Part shown: positions 7,555-16,974 of the stretch, in pieces | Numbering within the stretch: the first letter of the stretch is position 1 | How the letters are laid out: every line of letters starts with the position of its first letter | Assembly: GCA_022428005.1 (NCBI GenBank) | Contig: JAKMDI010000011.1 | Span: 1-64,000, forward strand | DNA length: 64,000 nucleotides | Direction: 5' to 3' | From: Flavobacteriaceae bacterium | Lineage (GTDB): Bacteria > Bacteroidota > Bacteroidia > Flavobacteriales > Flavobacteriaceae | Notes under the pieces: generated by a model | What the model was told of the DNA's origin: nothing | The model's database searches: none | The model's input: the letters and a program-made list of their open reading frames with translations, nothing else | Program-made: the position numbers and the translations under genes

Positions 7555-9885
7555 TCAAAAGCCCAGGGCGTCTAAATTGGCTTTTGGTTTCGCTGGAACA
7601 TTGGGGTCTGTTTCGTTTTCATATTCTTCACAATCCAGCGGAATGCTTATCACCTCTGGTGCTAAAAACTCCTCCTGAGAAATTCCCAAGGTTTCGTTTT
7701 CGTAGGCCCCTCGCATATAAAGCCCCCAAATGGGTAGCGCCATAGTAGCGCCTTGCCCAAACCCAATTTCCTTAAAATGAATGGAGCGGTCTTCTCCTCC
7801 TACCCATACGCCGGTCACCAAATTCGGCACCATGCCCATAAACCACCCATCACTTTGGTTTTGAGTCGTTCCTGTTTTTCCAGCAATTGCATTTTCAAAT
7901 ATATAGGGATAGCCAGTCACCACCTTTTCATAGATATAATTGGTTTTTTCCAAGCCTGCATGGCGCAGCCTGGCCCCCGAGCCGTGCTCAGTGACCCCTT
8001 GCAAAAGATCCACGGTAACATAGGCCGCCTCTTGGCTGATCACATCACGAGTATTGGGGACCACCTCAAAAAGGGCCATGCCGTTTTTGTCTTCTATACG
8101 GGTGATGACTATGGGTTCAATATAGATCCCCTGATTGGCAAAAGTACCATAGGCCCCTACCAGCTCAAAAAGACTGATGTCTGGGGTTCCCAATGCTATA
8201 GAGGGGACTTTAGGAAGGTAAGAAGTGACCCCCGTTTTCTTTACTAAATCGATAACAGGTTGGGGGCCCACCTTATCCATAATCCTGGCACTGATCGTAT
8301 TTACAGAATTCGCTAAAGCGTTTTTTAAAGTTCGGGTACGTCCATAACGATCTCCAGAATTTTTGGGACACCAAGCATCGATATTCCCGTGTTTCATAGC
8401 GTCGATACAATACAGAGCGTCAGGGAACTTATCGCAGGGGGAAAGCTTTAGCTGATCGATAGCTGTAGCGTATAAAAACGGTTTAAATGTAGAGCCCAGC
8501 TGTCGCCGTCCTTGCTTTACCTGGTCGTATTGGAAGTGTTTGTAGTTGAACCCTCCAACCCAAGCTTTTACGTGGCCCGTTTGTGGTTCCATAGACATCA
8601 TCGCTGCCCGTAAAAAATGTTTGTAATAACGAATGGAGTCCATGGGGGTCATGATGGTGTCGATTTCTCCTTTCCAACTGAACACCTGCATGGGTACCGG
8701 TTTTTTAAAGGTTTCCAAAAGTGCCTCGTCCTCCATTCCCGCAAGCTTACCCTTTCGCCAGCGCTCACTGCGATAAGCTGTTCGTGTCATCAACGTATCT
8801 ATTTCCCCCTCCCGAAGGTCTAAAAAAGGTGCAGTAGGGTTCAGCCGTTTGCTGTTCTGGAGGAAAAACTCCTTTTGTAAGTTTTTCATATGCTGGGAAA
8901 CCGCATTTTCGCCTATGGCCTGCAAACGCGAATCTATGGTGGTGTATATTTTCAGCCCGTCGCGATAAATATTGTAATTTTCACCATTGGATTTTGGATT
9001 CTCACGAATCCATTTTTTCATAAATTCTTGCAGGTAGGCGCGGAAATAGGTCGCCAAGCCCTCACGATGCGACTCTGGCGTATAATTGATTTCCAATGGT
9101 AAAGAAGACAAAGAATCGGTTTCCTCAGCCGTGAGCAATTCGTTTCTAAGCATCTGCTGAAAAACCACATTCCGGCGTTGCTTTACCATTTCTGGCCGAC
9201 GCAAAGGATTGTATAAAGAAGAGTTTTTAAGCATGCCCACCAAGGTCGCCGACTGTTCCAAAGTCAATGCCTGTGGGGTTGTGTCAAAATATATTTTGGC
9301 CGCCGAACGGACGCCGTCTGCATTATTGCTAAAATCGTAGATGTTGAGGTACATCGCGATGATTTCATTTTTGGTGTAACGCCTTTCCAACTGAACCGAC
9401 AGCACCCACTCTTTAATTTTTTGAAGCACCGCTTCTTTTTTATTTCGGGAGCGAACCCCGACAAACAGCTGCCGTGCCAGCTGCTGGGTAATGGTACTGG
9501 CGCCTCCTTTTTTCCCGAGATAAAAAATCGCCCTTAGCGTTCCACGCCAATCGATTCCAGCATGGTCATAGTAGCGTTCATCTTCGGTAGCAATCAGTGC
9601 ATCGACAATATTTTGTGGCAATTCGTCGTAGGTGATGGGGGTTCTGTTGTCGTTAAAGTAAAATTTTCCCAGCACCACCCCGTCTGAAGATAAAATCTGG
9701 GTAGCCAGGTTTGTTCTGGGGTTTTCCAATTGTGCCAAAGGGGGCATGGGACCCAAATAGCCCAAAGCGGCAGCACCAAAAATTCCTGCCAAGGATAAAA
9801 TACCTGCGATGAAGAAAAACCAAAAAACCAAAACGAACTTTCGGTACCTTCTTTTATTGGTATTAATTTTTTTAGCTTTACTCAT
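7555..9885 (-). CDS. mrcA: Class A penicillin-binding protein (PBP1A type)
   Basis: Bifunctional peptidoglycan glycosyltransferase/transpeptidase of 776 residues anchored by one transmembrane helix (about 17-42). The GT51 domain shows ATEDERYYDH near residue 100 with the catalytic Glu and KGGASTITQQLARQL. The transpeptidase domain shows GSTFKPF (SxxK), NSVNTI (SxN) and GKTGTTQ (KTG). Start ATG 9885 gives the basic N-terminus MSKAKK and overlaps the gldH stop by 8 nt (ATGAGTAA), so the two are translationally coupled. It builds and crosslinks the cell wall. Confidence 0.95.
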   Translation of the reverse strand: MSKAKKINTNKRRYRKFVLVFWFFFIAGILSLAGIFGAAALGYLGPMPPLAQLENPRTNLATQILSSDGVVLGKFYFNDNRTPITYDELPQNIVDALIATEDERYYDHAGIDWRGTLRAIFYLGKKGGASTITQQLARQLFVGVRSRNKKEAVLQKIKEWVLSVQLERRYTKNEIIAMYLNIYDFSNNADGVRSAAKIYFDTTPQALTLEQSATLVGMLKNSSLYNPLRRPEMVKQRRNVVFQQMLRNELLTAEETDSLSSLPLEINYTPESHREGLATYFRAYLQEFMKKWIRENPKSNGENYNIYRDGLKIYTTIDSRLQAIGENAVSQHMKNLQKEFFLQNSKRLNPTAPFLDLREGEIDTLMTRTAYRSERWRKGKLAGMEDEALLETFKKPVPMQVFSWKGEIDTIMTPMDSIRYYKHFLRAAMMSMEPQTGHVKAWVGGFNYKHFQYDQVKQGRRQLGSTFKPFLYATAIDQLKLSPCDKFPDALYCIDAMKHGNIDAWCPKNSGDRYGRTRTLKNALANSVNTISARIMDKVGPQPVIDLVKKTGVTSYLPKVPSIALGTPDISLFELVGAYGTFANQGIYIEPIVITRIEDKNGMALFEVVPNTRDVISQEAAYVTVDLLQGVTEHGSGARLRHAGLEKTNYIYEKVVTGYPYIFENAIAGKTGTTQNQSDGWFMGMVPNLVTGVWVGGEDRSIHFKEIGFGQGATMALPIWGLYMRGAYENETLGISQEEFLAPEVISIPLDCEEYENETDPNVPAKPKANLDALGF

Positions 9886-10369
9886 TTGTTGCCATTTCCT
9901 CCACAGCAAAACCCACAGAAACTATTCCCTCCAAGGGATCCATTCCTGCTTCACTGCCATTGTATCTCAGGGCGTGTTCTAACTCTACCTTGAGGTTTTC
10001 TGCCCCAGGCAATTCATAGTTTTCCTTCCACCACAACTTGCTTTCCTTTACTTCCATATATCCACTGCCCAACCAAGCACCCTGTGGATCGGCCATAGCG
10101 TACTCCAAAGTATCACAGGCTACCAGTGAATCCCCCACTTTTAGTGATGCAATCAAAAAAAGATTGGAAAAAGGATACTCGCGGTTGTTGCGGATGTGAA
10201 TCATCATATTGACCGGTTCTTGTGTAACATCATCCAGGGGAAAAACAGCTTTTTCTGCAGCAGGCCAATACCCGTCATAATTTCGGTATTCGATATAAAG
10301 CGGTGATTTATTGCATGCACAGATACCCAACATTACCCATCCCCATAAAAGGTAAGATTTCTTAAGCAT
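9878..10369 (-). CDS. gldH: Gliding motility lipoprotein GldH
   Basis: Lipoprotein of 163 residues with a signal peptide and the lipobox ICAC just before NKSPLYIEY. The body (FPLDDVTQEPVNMMIHIRNN, MEVKESKLWWKENYELPG) matches the GldH family. GldH is required for gliding and chitin use in Flavobacterium and works with the type IX secretion/gliding machinery. ATG 10369 was chosen because it directly starts the signal peptide and overlaps the ricT stop by 8 nt (ATGCTTAA). It sits between ricT and the PBP1A gene in one operon. Confidence 0.85.
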   Translation of the reverse strand: MLKKSYLLWGWVMLGICACNKSPLYIEYRNYDGYWPAAEKAVFPLDDVTQEPVNMMIHIRNNREYPFSNLFLIASLKVGDSLVACDTLEYAMADPQGAWLGSGYMEVKESKLWWKENYELPGAENLKVELEHALRYNGSEAGMDPLEGIVSVGFAVEEMATNE

Positions 10370-11528
10370 TGTTTCTTCGCCGGTTGTTCTTGCGTTTGTT
10401 TTTCCTTTTGTTATTTGGTCTTTTGGGGCGATCAAAACGATTGAGGTTGTCTTGGCCTACCACGTTCTCAAACACTACTGGGTCTTTTTCATCGCCACTG
10501 AGTGTTTTTTGATCGGTGTATTCCTCTAGGCTGGCGACTTTTTCCTTCTTTTTGTTTTTGTCAATAATTTCCTGCACTGCCTCAAGCGAAAGCTGATGCC
10601 AATGCATCCACTCTCCTTTGTATGCATACCATAATTGCTCTTTAAAAATATCCATTTTTTGGAATACCCCAATGCCTTTTTCCGTTTCTAACTTTACTTC
10701 AGCTTTGGGAAAAGATTTAAGGGCGGAGCGATAAGCATCGAGTTCGTAATTCAGGCAGCACTTTAATTTTCCACATTGCCCTGCCAATTTTAAAGGATTC
10801 AGGGACAGCTGCTGGTAGCGGGCTGCAGCAGTGGAAACCGAGCGGTAGTCGGTCAGCCAAGTGGAGCAGCACAACTCCCGGCCACAGGAGCCAATTCCTC
10901 CCAGTCGGGAAGCTTCTTGGCGCAGCCCGATCTGCCGCATCTCGATGCGGATCGAAAAAGCCTGGGCCATGTCTTTGATCAATTGACGGAAGTCAACGCG
11001 ACCCTCTGCCGTATAATAAAAAGTAGCTTTTTTACCATCTCCTCGAAATTCAACATCGGAGAGTTTCATCTCCAAGCCTAAGCCCATGGCAATTTCCCGG
11101 GCCCTTTTCTGGACTTCGGGCTCCTTGTCACGATAGGCGTGCCATTTGTCGATCTCCGTTTGGTTGGCTTTGCGTAAAATAGCCGTCACCTCCTCGCTGT
11201 CTTCGGTGATGTTTTTCTTCTTCATCTGAAAACGCACCAGCTCTCCCGTTAGCGTCACCAACCCAAGATCATATCCATTGTCCATCTCAGTGATTACTGG
11301 GTCTCCCACTGCAACAGCCAGTCCAGCAGGTAGCTGGTAAAATCCTTTTCGGCTGTTTTTAAACCGCACCTCCACAATGGAAAAAGGTTTTTTCCCCGAA
11401 GGAAGCTCCATATTGCCCAACCAGTCAAAAACCGTAAGCTTATTGCAGCTGTCTGTTCCGCAGGTGCCGTTACTTTTGCATCCGCGGGGAGCGCCGTTTC
11501 CGTTACTGGCACATGAAGCACAACCCAT
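10362..11528 (-). CDS. ricT: PSP1-domain protein RicT (YaaT)
   Basis: A 388-residue PSP1 (RicT/YaaT) protein. The N-terminus has five cysteines within 28 residues (C3, C6, C17, C23, C28). The PSP1 domain carries two Cys-rich blocks, GSCGRELCCSTW and CGKLKCCLNYELDAY. The tail is strongly basic (KRPNNKRKNKRKNNRRR), suggesting RNA contact. In Bacillus the RicA-F-T complex carries iron-sulphur clusters and helps RNase Y mRNA processing; the role in Bacteroidota is less clear. It is the first gene of the ricT-gldH-PBP1A operon, with an 8-nt overlap to gldH. Confidence 0.85.
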   Translation of the reverse strand: MGCASCASNGNGAPRGCKSNGTCGTDSCNKLTVFDWLGNMELPSGKKPFSIVEVRFKNSRKGFYQLPAGLAVAVGDPVITEMDNGYDLGLVTLTGELVRFQMKKKNITEDSEEVTAILRKANQTEIDKWHAYRDKEPEVQKRAREIAMGLGLEMKLSDVEFRGDGKKATFYYTAEGRVDFRQLIKDMAQAFSIRIEMRQIGLRQEASRLGGIGSCGRELCCSTWLTDYRSVSTAAARYQQLSLNPLKLAGQCGKLKCCLNYELDAYRSALKSFPKAEVKLETEKGIGVFQKMDIFKEQLWYAYKGEWMHWHQLSLEAVQEIIDKNKKKEKVASLEEYTDQKTLSGDEKDPVVFENVVGQDNLNRFDRPKRPNNKRKNKRKNNRRRNNA

Positions 11529-11592
11529 AGTTCTATTTTATCGCTTAAAGATAAGGCTATTTCAAAGGAAAGGGAAAACCCATTTTCCTAAA

Positions 11593-12624
11593 TTATTGTT
11601 TAAATTTTAAAACTTCCGAGCGTCCTTTTTTAAAGATTTTATTGCTGTTGTGATTTCCCTTTCGCAATGCCTTTTGCTGCTCCTCTGGGAGGTTTATGAT
11701 CTCCTGACAAGCATCGGAACAGCAGTGCTGCATTTTTTCTTGGCAAGACTCACATTGTATAAACAACAGATGGCAAGCCTGATTGGCGCAGTTGTTATGG
11801 GTGTCACACGGCGCTCCGCATTGATGACATTGTGCGATGACGTCTTCACTTATGCGTTCTCCCCGGCGTTCGTCAAAAACAAAATTTTTCCCCACAAAGT
11901 AGTTTTCCAATCCCTTTTCGTTTACCTGGCGCGCGTATTCTATGATTCCCCCTTCTAGCTGATATACCGACTTAAACCCTTTGTGCTTAAAATAGGCACT
12001 TGCTTTTTCACAACGGATTCCTCCCGTGCAGTACATCAATAATTTTTTATCTTCTTTATGGGCTTCCAGCTCCGATTCGATCCGGGGAAGGGATTCCCTA
12101 AAAGTGTCTACATCGGGGGTGATGGCACCTTTAAAATGACCGATTTCACTTTCATAGTGGTTCCGCATATCCACACATAGGGTGTTGGGGTCATCCATCA
12201 GCGCATTGAAGTTTTCAGCATCGACGTGCTGACCGATTTGGGTCACGTCAAAAGCTTCGTCGTGAAGTCCATCGGCGACAATTTTTTCTCGCACCTTCAC
12301 CGTTAGTTTTAAAAAAGATTCATTGTCGTGTTCTACTGCAATATTTAACCGCACCCCTTTTAAAAAATCAATGCTGTCCAAAAAAATTTTAAAATCCATA
12401 AGCTTTGGCGCGGGGACAGAAAGTTGGGCATTGATGCCCTCGTGGGCGACATAGATTCTTCCCAACACATCCATTTCATTCCAATGTAGGAACAAATGGT
12501 CTCTAAAAAGTGAAGGGTTTTGAATGTGGTGGTACTGATAAAACGAAAGGGTAAGCCGATCCGTTCCGGCTTGGGCAATCAATTCACGTCGTTCTTCAGC
12601 ACTCAGTTGGTTATACAGTTGCAT
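11593..12624 (-). CDS. trhO: tRNA uridine-34 hydroxylase TrhO (rhodanese)
   Basis: A 343-residue member of the YceA/TrhO family, which performs O2-dependent 5-hydroxylation of wobble uridine 34. It has the N-terminal acylphosphatase-like part (AHEGINAQLSVP) and a rhodanese domain with the active-site loop YCTGGIRCEKA. The C-terminus is Cys-rich (CHQCGAPCDTHNNC, CESCQEKMQHCCSDAC), as in the longer family members. ATG 12624 (MQLYNQLS) was chosen; the in-frame upstream stretch is AT-rich and unlike the family. Confidence 0.88.
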   Translation of the reverse strand: MQLYNQLSAEERRELIAQAGTDRLTLSFYQYHHIQNPSLFRDHLFLHWNEMDVLGRIYVAHEGINAQLSVPAPKLMDFKIFLDSIDFLKGVRLNIAVEHDNESFLKLTVKVREKIVADGLHDEAFDVTQIGQHVDAENFNALMDDPNTLCVDMRNHYESEIGHFKGAITPDVDTFRESLPRIESELEAHKEDKKLLMYCTGGIRCEKASAYFKHKGFKSVYQLEGGIIEYARQVNEKGLENYFVGKNFVFDERRGERISEDVIAQCHQCGAPCDTHNNCANQACHLLFIQCESCQEKMQHCCSDACQEIINLPEEQQKALRKGNHNSNKIFKKGRSEVLKFKQ

Positions 12625-12890
12625 GCTATATATTTTTAAGTGTTGCACCGTAAAAATAAGGAAAATTACTGCAATCGATCCAGGAGAAAATTTCACAGGA
12701 GTAGGGTTGTAAAGTCTTTATGCCTAAATTTAAAATACTTAACTATGTTATAGAGTATTATTGTACCTTAACAAATGTCCGGTTCTTAGCCACTTGGGGA
12801 AAGTCCCTCAAGATGGTGACTGGGAACCACGCTACACAATAAAAAAAGTTCGCCTATTGTAAGAATTTTCGCACCTCTAAATATATCCTC

Positions 12891-13217
12891 ATGTCTTTGC
12901 CTCAAAAAAATACTTACCGACTCCACTGCTTCCAGCCTGGACTCCAATACGCAGAAATATTAGAACATTGGAAGCTTGTTAAAATTGGAGACGCCGTGGA
13001 CCTCATCCCCGAACCCGAAAACAAAGAAAACCAAAATGCGGTAAAGGTGGTTTATCAAGGAAAACCGCTGGGCTACCTCCCGCGTTCGGAAAACCGCCCT
13101 ATCGCCGATATTTTTAAAGCGGGGCTAAAATCCTATAGGGCCAAGATCCAATCCCTGTATTTTGACAACCCACTGTTTGAACAGCTGGAGATCTCCTTGA
13201 CCGTAAAAAAGGATTAA
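12891..13217 (+). CDS. Stand-alone HIRAN-domain protein
   Basis: A 108-residue protein that is nearly all HIRAN domain: GDAVDLIPEPENKENQNAVK, then GKPLGYLPRSEN and IADIFKAGL. HIRAN domains are found fused to SWI2/SNF2 helicases such as HLTF, where they bind 3' single-stranded DNA ends, and as short bacterial proteins. No helicase is fused here. The neighbours give no hint of function; a DNA-repair or nucleic-acid role is inferred from the domain alone. Confidence 0.8.
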   Translation: MSLPQKNTYRLHCFQPGLQYAEILEHWKLVKIGDAVDLIPEPENKENQNAVKVVYQGKPLGYLPRSENRPIADIFKAGLKSYRAKIQSLYFDNPLFEQLEISLTVKKD

Positions 13218-13222
13218 AAGCC

Positions 13223-13636
13223 CTAAACTACTTTTCCCAGAGGAACCTCAAATAGCTGTACTTGGTCTTGTAACCGGCTGATCACCAAATTCATCATGCG
13301 TTTGTTTAACGATGAAGATTGCTGTTTGTAGCAGCGGTATTCCGCCACCGTAAATTGCCCAATGATCATCCCTTTTACTGAATTACGGAACTTTTGATCT
13401 TTAATTAAACTGGTTTCTATATAGGCCAGTTTTTTTTCGAGACTCAACTCATAAAAAACACCTTTTCGCTTCTCGATATAGTTGTGGAAGACCTCAATCA
13501 AAAGCGGATTTTGCAGTTTTAAAATCGGCCGCAGGGTTTCGTTTTGAAAGCGTTCCTCTGTCCCCATATTGGGATATACCTTGGTTTTCTTGATTTCCGG
13601 ACGTATGCGTAACAAGTCGTTGGGTCGGTCGTTCAT
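13223..13636 (-). CDS. Conserved flavobacterial protein, unknown function
   Basis: Soluble, mostly helical and charged protein of 137 residues (NDRPNDLLRIRPEIKKTKV, SVKGMIIGQFTVAEYRCY, SSLNKRMMNLVISRL). I recognise it as a short protein recurrent in Flavobacteriia, sometimes labelled glyoxalase without visible support; no glyoxalase metal ligands are apparent. It has no signal peptide or membrane segment. It converges with the HIRAN gene, leaving 5 nt. Confidence 0.65.
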   Translation of the reverse strand: MNDRPNDLLRIRPEIKKTKVYPNMGTEERFQNETLRPILKLQNPLLIEVFHNYIEKRKGVFYELSLEKKLAYIETSLIKDQKFRNSVKGMIIGQFTVAEYRCYKQQSSSLNKRMMNLVISRLQDQVQLFEVPLGKVV

Positions 13637-13985
13637 GGTTAATCATTTTTTAATAAAATTAGGGGCTTGTTTTATCAAAAACCATAAATGGTTATGGATT
13701 TTATTGACAGGATTGTCAACAGAAGCTGCTTAAAAAAGACCCAAAACAATCAGGTCCCTTGGAGCACCTCCATGACCAATTGTAAAAGTCAAAAAGATCA
13801 TTTTTTTGTATATTGATGTTGAGAAAAGACCCCAAGTCCTTTCCCATACTATATTTTCGGATTTTTTTTTATGTCAATGCGCTTTGTCTTGGTTTGGATA
13901 GATAAGAATGTGGAGCCCAGAACCCACTAAAAAAAACGGAGTGAAACCGAAAAACTTTAAGAGTAGGAATCTTAAGTAATAAATT
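13637..13985. other. 349-nt gap without recognised features
   Basis: Separates the divergent unknown gene and the DUF805 gene, so it must hold both promoters. I see no gene, strong hairpin or clean TTTG/TAnnTTTG pair. Confidence 0.4.
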
Positions 13986-14345
13986 ATGAACTGGTATTTA
14001 AAAGTTTTAAAACAGTACGCTGACTTTTGCGGAAGAGCCCGAAGAAAGGAATATTGGATGTTTGTTTTGTTCCATATGTTTTTTTCTATTGTCGCGATGA
14101 CATTGGATAAATTTTTAGGATTAACCACAGGGGAACTGCCCTATGGTGTTTTGTATTTCTTATATGGATTGGCTGTTTTGATTCCTGGGTTGGCTGTTGC
14201 AGTTAGACGTCTTCATGATGTAGGAAAAAGTGGGTGGATGCTTTTAATTGCATTAATCCCTTTGATTGGATCCATATGGCTGATCGTTTTATTGGTTACA
14301 GACGGACAAAAAGAAGGTAATAAATGGGGTAAAAGCCCAAAATAA
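13986..14345 (+). CDS. DUF805 inner-membrane protein
   Basis: A 119-residue integral membrane protein with the DUF805 signature: N-terminal YADFCGRARRKEYWMFVLF, three to four hydrophobic helices, VRRLHDVGKSGWMLLI and the C-terminal DGQKEGNKWG. The function of the family is unknown. It is followed after 40 nt by another small membrane protein on the same strand. Confidence 0.88.
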   Translation: MNWYLKVLKQYADFCGRARRKEYWMFVLFHMFFSIVAMTLDKFLGLTTGELPYGVLYFLYGLAVLIPGLAVAVRRLHDVGKSGWMLLIALIPLIGSIWLIVLLVTDGQKEGNKWGKSPK

Positions 14346-14385
14346 ATTGATGTGAAACCTAAAAAAAATATTCCCAAAAAAACAG

Positions 14386-14928
14386 ATGATAACCCAGCAT
14401 GATCAAATAATAATGCCCTTGAGTAAGAAGAAAATGTTCCTGACATTATTGGGTTCAATTGTATTTGTTGGCGTTGGTCTGTGGTTTCTCACAAGTCCGC
14501 CAGAAACAATTCATTGGTTGTACGGAAATTCGAATTTTATTTTTGGATTAGGACTTTTTTCTGCAATTTTTTTTGGGATTATAGCCGTGTCTATGATCCA
14601 AAAAATTTCTGAAAAAAAAGCAGGTTTGGTAATTAATAAACAAGGCGTTACAGACAATTCAAGCGCTCTGTCTATTGGAATTATTCCATGGGCTGATGTT
14701 CAAGAGATTAAGATTTTAAAGGTAATGAGCGAAAGGTTTTTATTATTTATCTTAAATAACCCTCAAGACTATCTTAAAAAAGTTAAAAACCCCATTAGAC
14801 GAAATACTATGAAAATAAACCAAAAGCTTTATGGGTCACCGTTTAGTATTTCTTCAGACCTTTTGCAAATAAATTTTGACGAGCTAAAAGAATTATTACA
14901 AAAAAAGAGAAATGAATATAAGTCGTAA
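14386..14928 (+). CDS. STM3941-like small membrane protein
   Basis: A 180-residue protein with two N-terminal transmembrane helices (about 16-35 and 50-70), then a PH-like cytoplasmic part (AGLVINKQGVTDNSS, IPWADVQEIKIL). This matches the STM3941 type of hypothetical membrane proteins, as I recognise it. The function is unknown. It may be cotranscribed with the DUF805 gene. Confidence 0.65.
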   Translation: MITQHDQIIMPLSKKKMFLTLLGSIVFVGVGLWFLTSPPETIHWLYGNSNFIFGLGLFSAIFFGIIAVSMIQKISEKKAGLVINKQGVTDNSSALSIGIIPWADVQEIKILKVMSERFLLFILNNPQDYLKKVKNPIRRNTMKINQKLYGSPFSISSDLLQINFDELKELLQKKRNEYKS

Positions 14929-15083
14929 AAACATAAAGCAGGTATGTTAATTAATATCATCGCTCCCTGAACATAAAAAAAGTGGGGATATAGTAATAGG
15001 TTTAGGACCTTTAATGGGCGTGATTATAATAGATTGTGGGGGTGTACTGGTTGGGCTATTCTTACATTAGACCTCCACCCCAT

Positions 15084-15112
15084 CAAAAAAAATGCCCACT
15101 TTTGTGGGCATT
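15084..15112 (-). terminator. Rho-independent terminator
   Basis: AATGCCCAC (15091-15099) and GTGGGCATT (15104-15112) form a perfect 9-bp stem with a TTTT loop. On the minus strand it is followed by a run of T (15085-15090 on the plus strand is A6). It sits about 20 nt after the stop of the frameshifted membrane gene at 15132. Confidence 0.85.
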
Positions 15113-15131
15113 ATAAATTAACCGTTTAAAA

Positions 15132-15517
15132 TTACTTGGCCTTACCAATCGTCCAGGCGATTACCCCGCCCATAAGTCCTGTGGTGACCATACCAATAAG
15201 GATCTCGGTAATAAAACGTTCAGTGTCCAATGTTCCCGACGAGGATGCCATAAAAAAGCTCATGCTGCTGGCATAAAGGGTGCCGAGTATAAACCCGATT
15301 ACAGCCCCGCTTTTAAAAGTGCTTACCCCTGCCCAACGGGAATAGATTAGGGAAAAGACAAGCGCGTAAAACAAACAGCCTAAAAAGATAAACAGCATGG
15401 ATTCCCCCGCATTAGAGGGGTACAGGTCCTTAAACAAGATCCCGTAAACAACCATCCCAATAAAAAATAGACGATGGTTCCGGTCAAAGTAGAAGTAAAA
15501 AGTGCTTTGTTGTTCAT
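15132..15517 (-). pseudogene. Small membrane protein with frameshift near start
   Basis: The minus strand from ATG 15517 reads MNNKALFTSTLTGTIVYFLLGWL and then goes out of frame. The rest (VYGILFKDLYPSNAGES, helices FIFLGCLFYALVFSLIYSRW and GAVIGFILGTLYASSM, ending TIGKAK) is in the next frame. One missing base near 15449-15450 (rc GGTTG-TTTAC, expected GGTTGGTTTAC) restores the sequence GWLVYGILF; the length 386 is one short of a multiple of three. The result would be a 128-residue four-helix membrane protein of unknown function. A shorter product from ATG 15455 remains possible. Either a real mutation or a sequence error. Confidence 0.7.
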
Positions 15518-15944
15518 GATATTGAGGTTTAGTATTTCAAAATACAAAATATTTTTTCTGTTGCTATGGGGATCTGCTGGAGTTCAGTAGGTTACCCCCT
15601 GTATTGACACTTCTTCCACAATTGTTTTTTTACTATACCAACAGGCCCTCCAAGCCACCGTGGGGGAAACTGGACATAGGGTAGCTGACATAAATACTTA
15701 AGGTTTTTATACACTTAGCCCAAGAAAAAAAGGGGGATGGTCCAACAGCGCAATGTAGGAATATGCCTCAAAAAAAGACTTGCTGTGGCCATGGGCCGCG
15801 CCCTGATATTCGTGCAATGGATTTTAAGTTGGAAGGCCATTCCCCATTGGAAGACAATAATTGACCCGATATTGTTAATAATCCTTTTACGTCTCTATTG
15901 TCCCCGAGCCACAGAAATAGTAAATTCGCTAAAAAGAGCGCATT
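15518..15944. other. 427-nt gap upstream of recA
   Basis: Divergent intergenic region between the frameshifted membrane gene and recA. An open frame at 15737-15961 runs into recA out of frame and does not resemble a protein. No SOS-type operator or clear promoter pair was recognised. Confidence 0.4.
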
Positions 15945-16949
15945 ATGGCAGACGCAAATGAAGCAAAAAAGAAAGCCTTACAGCTGACCTTAGACAAGCT
16001 AGACAAAACCTACGGTAAAGGCGCCGTTATGAAATTGGGTGACGAAGCCATCGAGGAAGTAGAGGCCATTTCTTCAGGTTCCATCGGTTTGGATTTGGCC
16101 CTGGGTGTTGGTGGATATCCAAGGGGGCGGGTCGTAGAAATCTACGGTCCTGAGTCGTCAGGAAAGACCACACTTACCCTGCACGCCATTGCCGAGTGCC
16201 AAAAAGCAGGCGGAATAGCAGCTTTTATCGACGCCGAGCACGCTTTTGACCGTTTCTATGCCGAAAAACTGGGGGTAGACGTCAGTGAACTCATCATCTC
16301 ACAACCCGACCACGGTGAGCAAGCGCTTGAAATTGCTGACAACCTCATCCGCTCTGGTGCCATCGATGTGGTCGTCATCGATTCTGTGGCCGCACTGACC
16401 CCCAAAAGTGAAATTGAAGGGGAAATGGGAGACTCCAAAATGGGACTCCACGCCCGACTGATGTCACAGGCTTTGCGAAAGCTTACCTCCTCTATCAGTA
16501 AGACCAATTGTACCGTTTTCTTTATCAATCAGCTGCGAGAAAAAATCGGAGTTATGTTTGGCAATCCCGAAACCACCACTGGTGGAAATGCGCTGAAATT
16601 TTACGCCTCCGTTCGCTTGGACATCCGCCGATCTACACAGATAAAAAGTGGAGACGCTGAGGTGATGGGGAATAAAACCCGTGTAAAAGTGGTAAAAAAC
16701 AAAGTAGCGCCGCCCTTCCGTACCACTGAGTTCGACATCATGTATGGCGAAGGTATTTCCAAAATAGGGGAAATCATCGACTTGGGAGTCAACTACGAAA
16801 TCATCAAAAAATCGGGCTCTTGGTTCAGCTATGGAGATACCAAATTGGGGCAAGGCCGCGATGCCGTCAAAGTGCTCTTAGAGGACAACCTGGAGCTGAT
16901 GGAGGAACTGGAAAAGAAAATCATGGACACCGTTAAGGCCGTAGAGTAA
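15945..16949 (+). CDS. recA: Recombinase RecA
   Basis: A 334-residue RecA, the ATP-dependent strand-exchange protein and SOS/repair regulator. Walker A is GPESSGKTT (about 68-76), Walker B is [12 protein letters not shown], and loop L1/L2 motifs include [20 protein letters not shown] and [22 protein letters not shown]. Length and order are standard. It is the first of a plus-strand run with pabB 25 nt downstream. Confidence 0.98.
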   Translation: MADANEAKKKALQLTLDKLDKTYGKGAVMKLGDEAIEEVEAISSGSIGLDLALGVGGYPRGRVVEIYGPESSGKTTLTLHAIAECQKAGGIAAFIDAEHAFDRFYAEKLGVDVSELIISQPDHGEQALEIADNLIRSGAIDVVVIDSVAALTPKSEIEGEMGDSKMGLHARLMSQALRKLTSSISKTNCTVFFINQLREKIGVMFGNPETTTGGNALKFYASVRLDIRRSTQIKSGDAEVMGNKTRVKVVKNKVAPPFRTTEFDIMYGEGISKIGEIIDLGVNYEIIKKSGSWFSYGDTKLGQGRDAVKVLLEDNLELMEELEKKIMDTVKAVE

Positions 16950-16974
16950 ACATTCCTCAACCCGCAACAAGGCA

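Noticed and set aside
14940-15075. Hydrophobic reading (GLGPLMGVIIIDCGGVLVGLF) after the STM3941-like gene
   Set aside because: No start codon and a stop just upstream; at most a remnant.
15737-15961. Possible 74-residue gene before recA
   Set aside because: Runs into recA out of frame, has no family look, and its composition is that of non-coding DNA.
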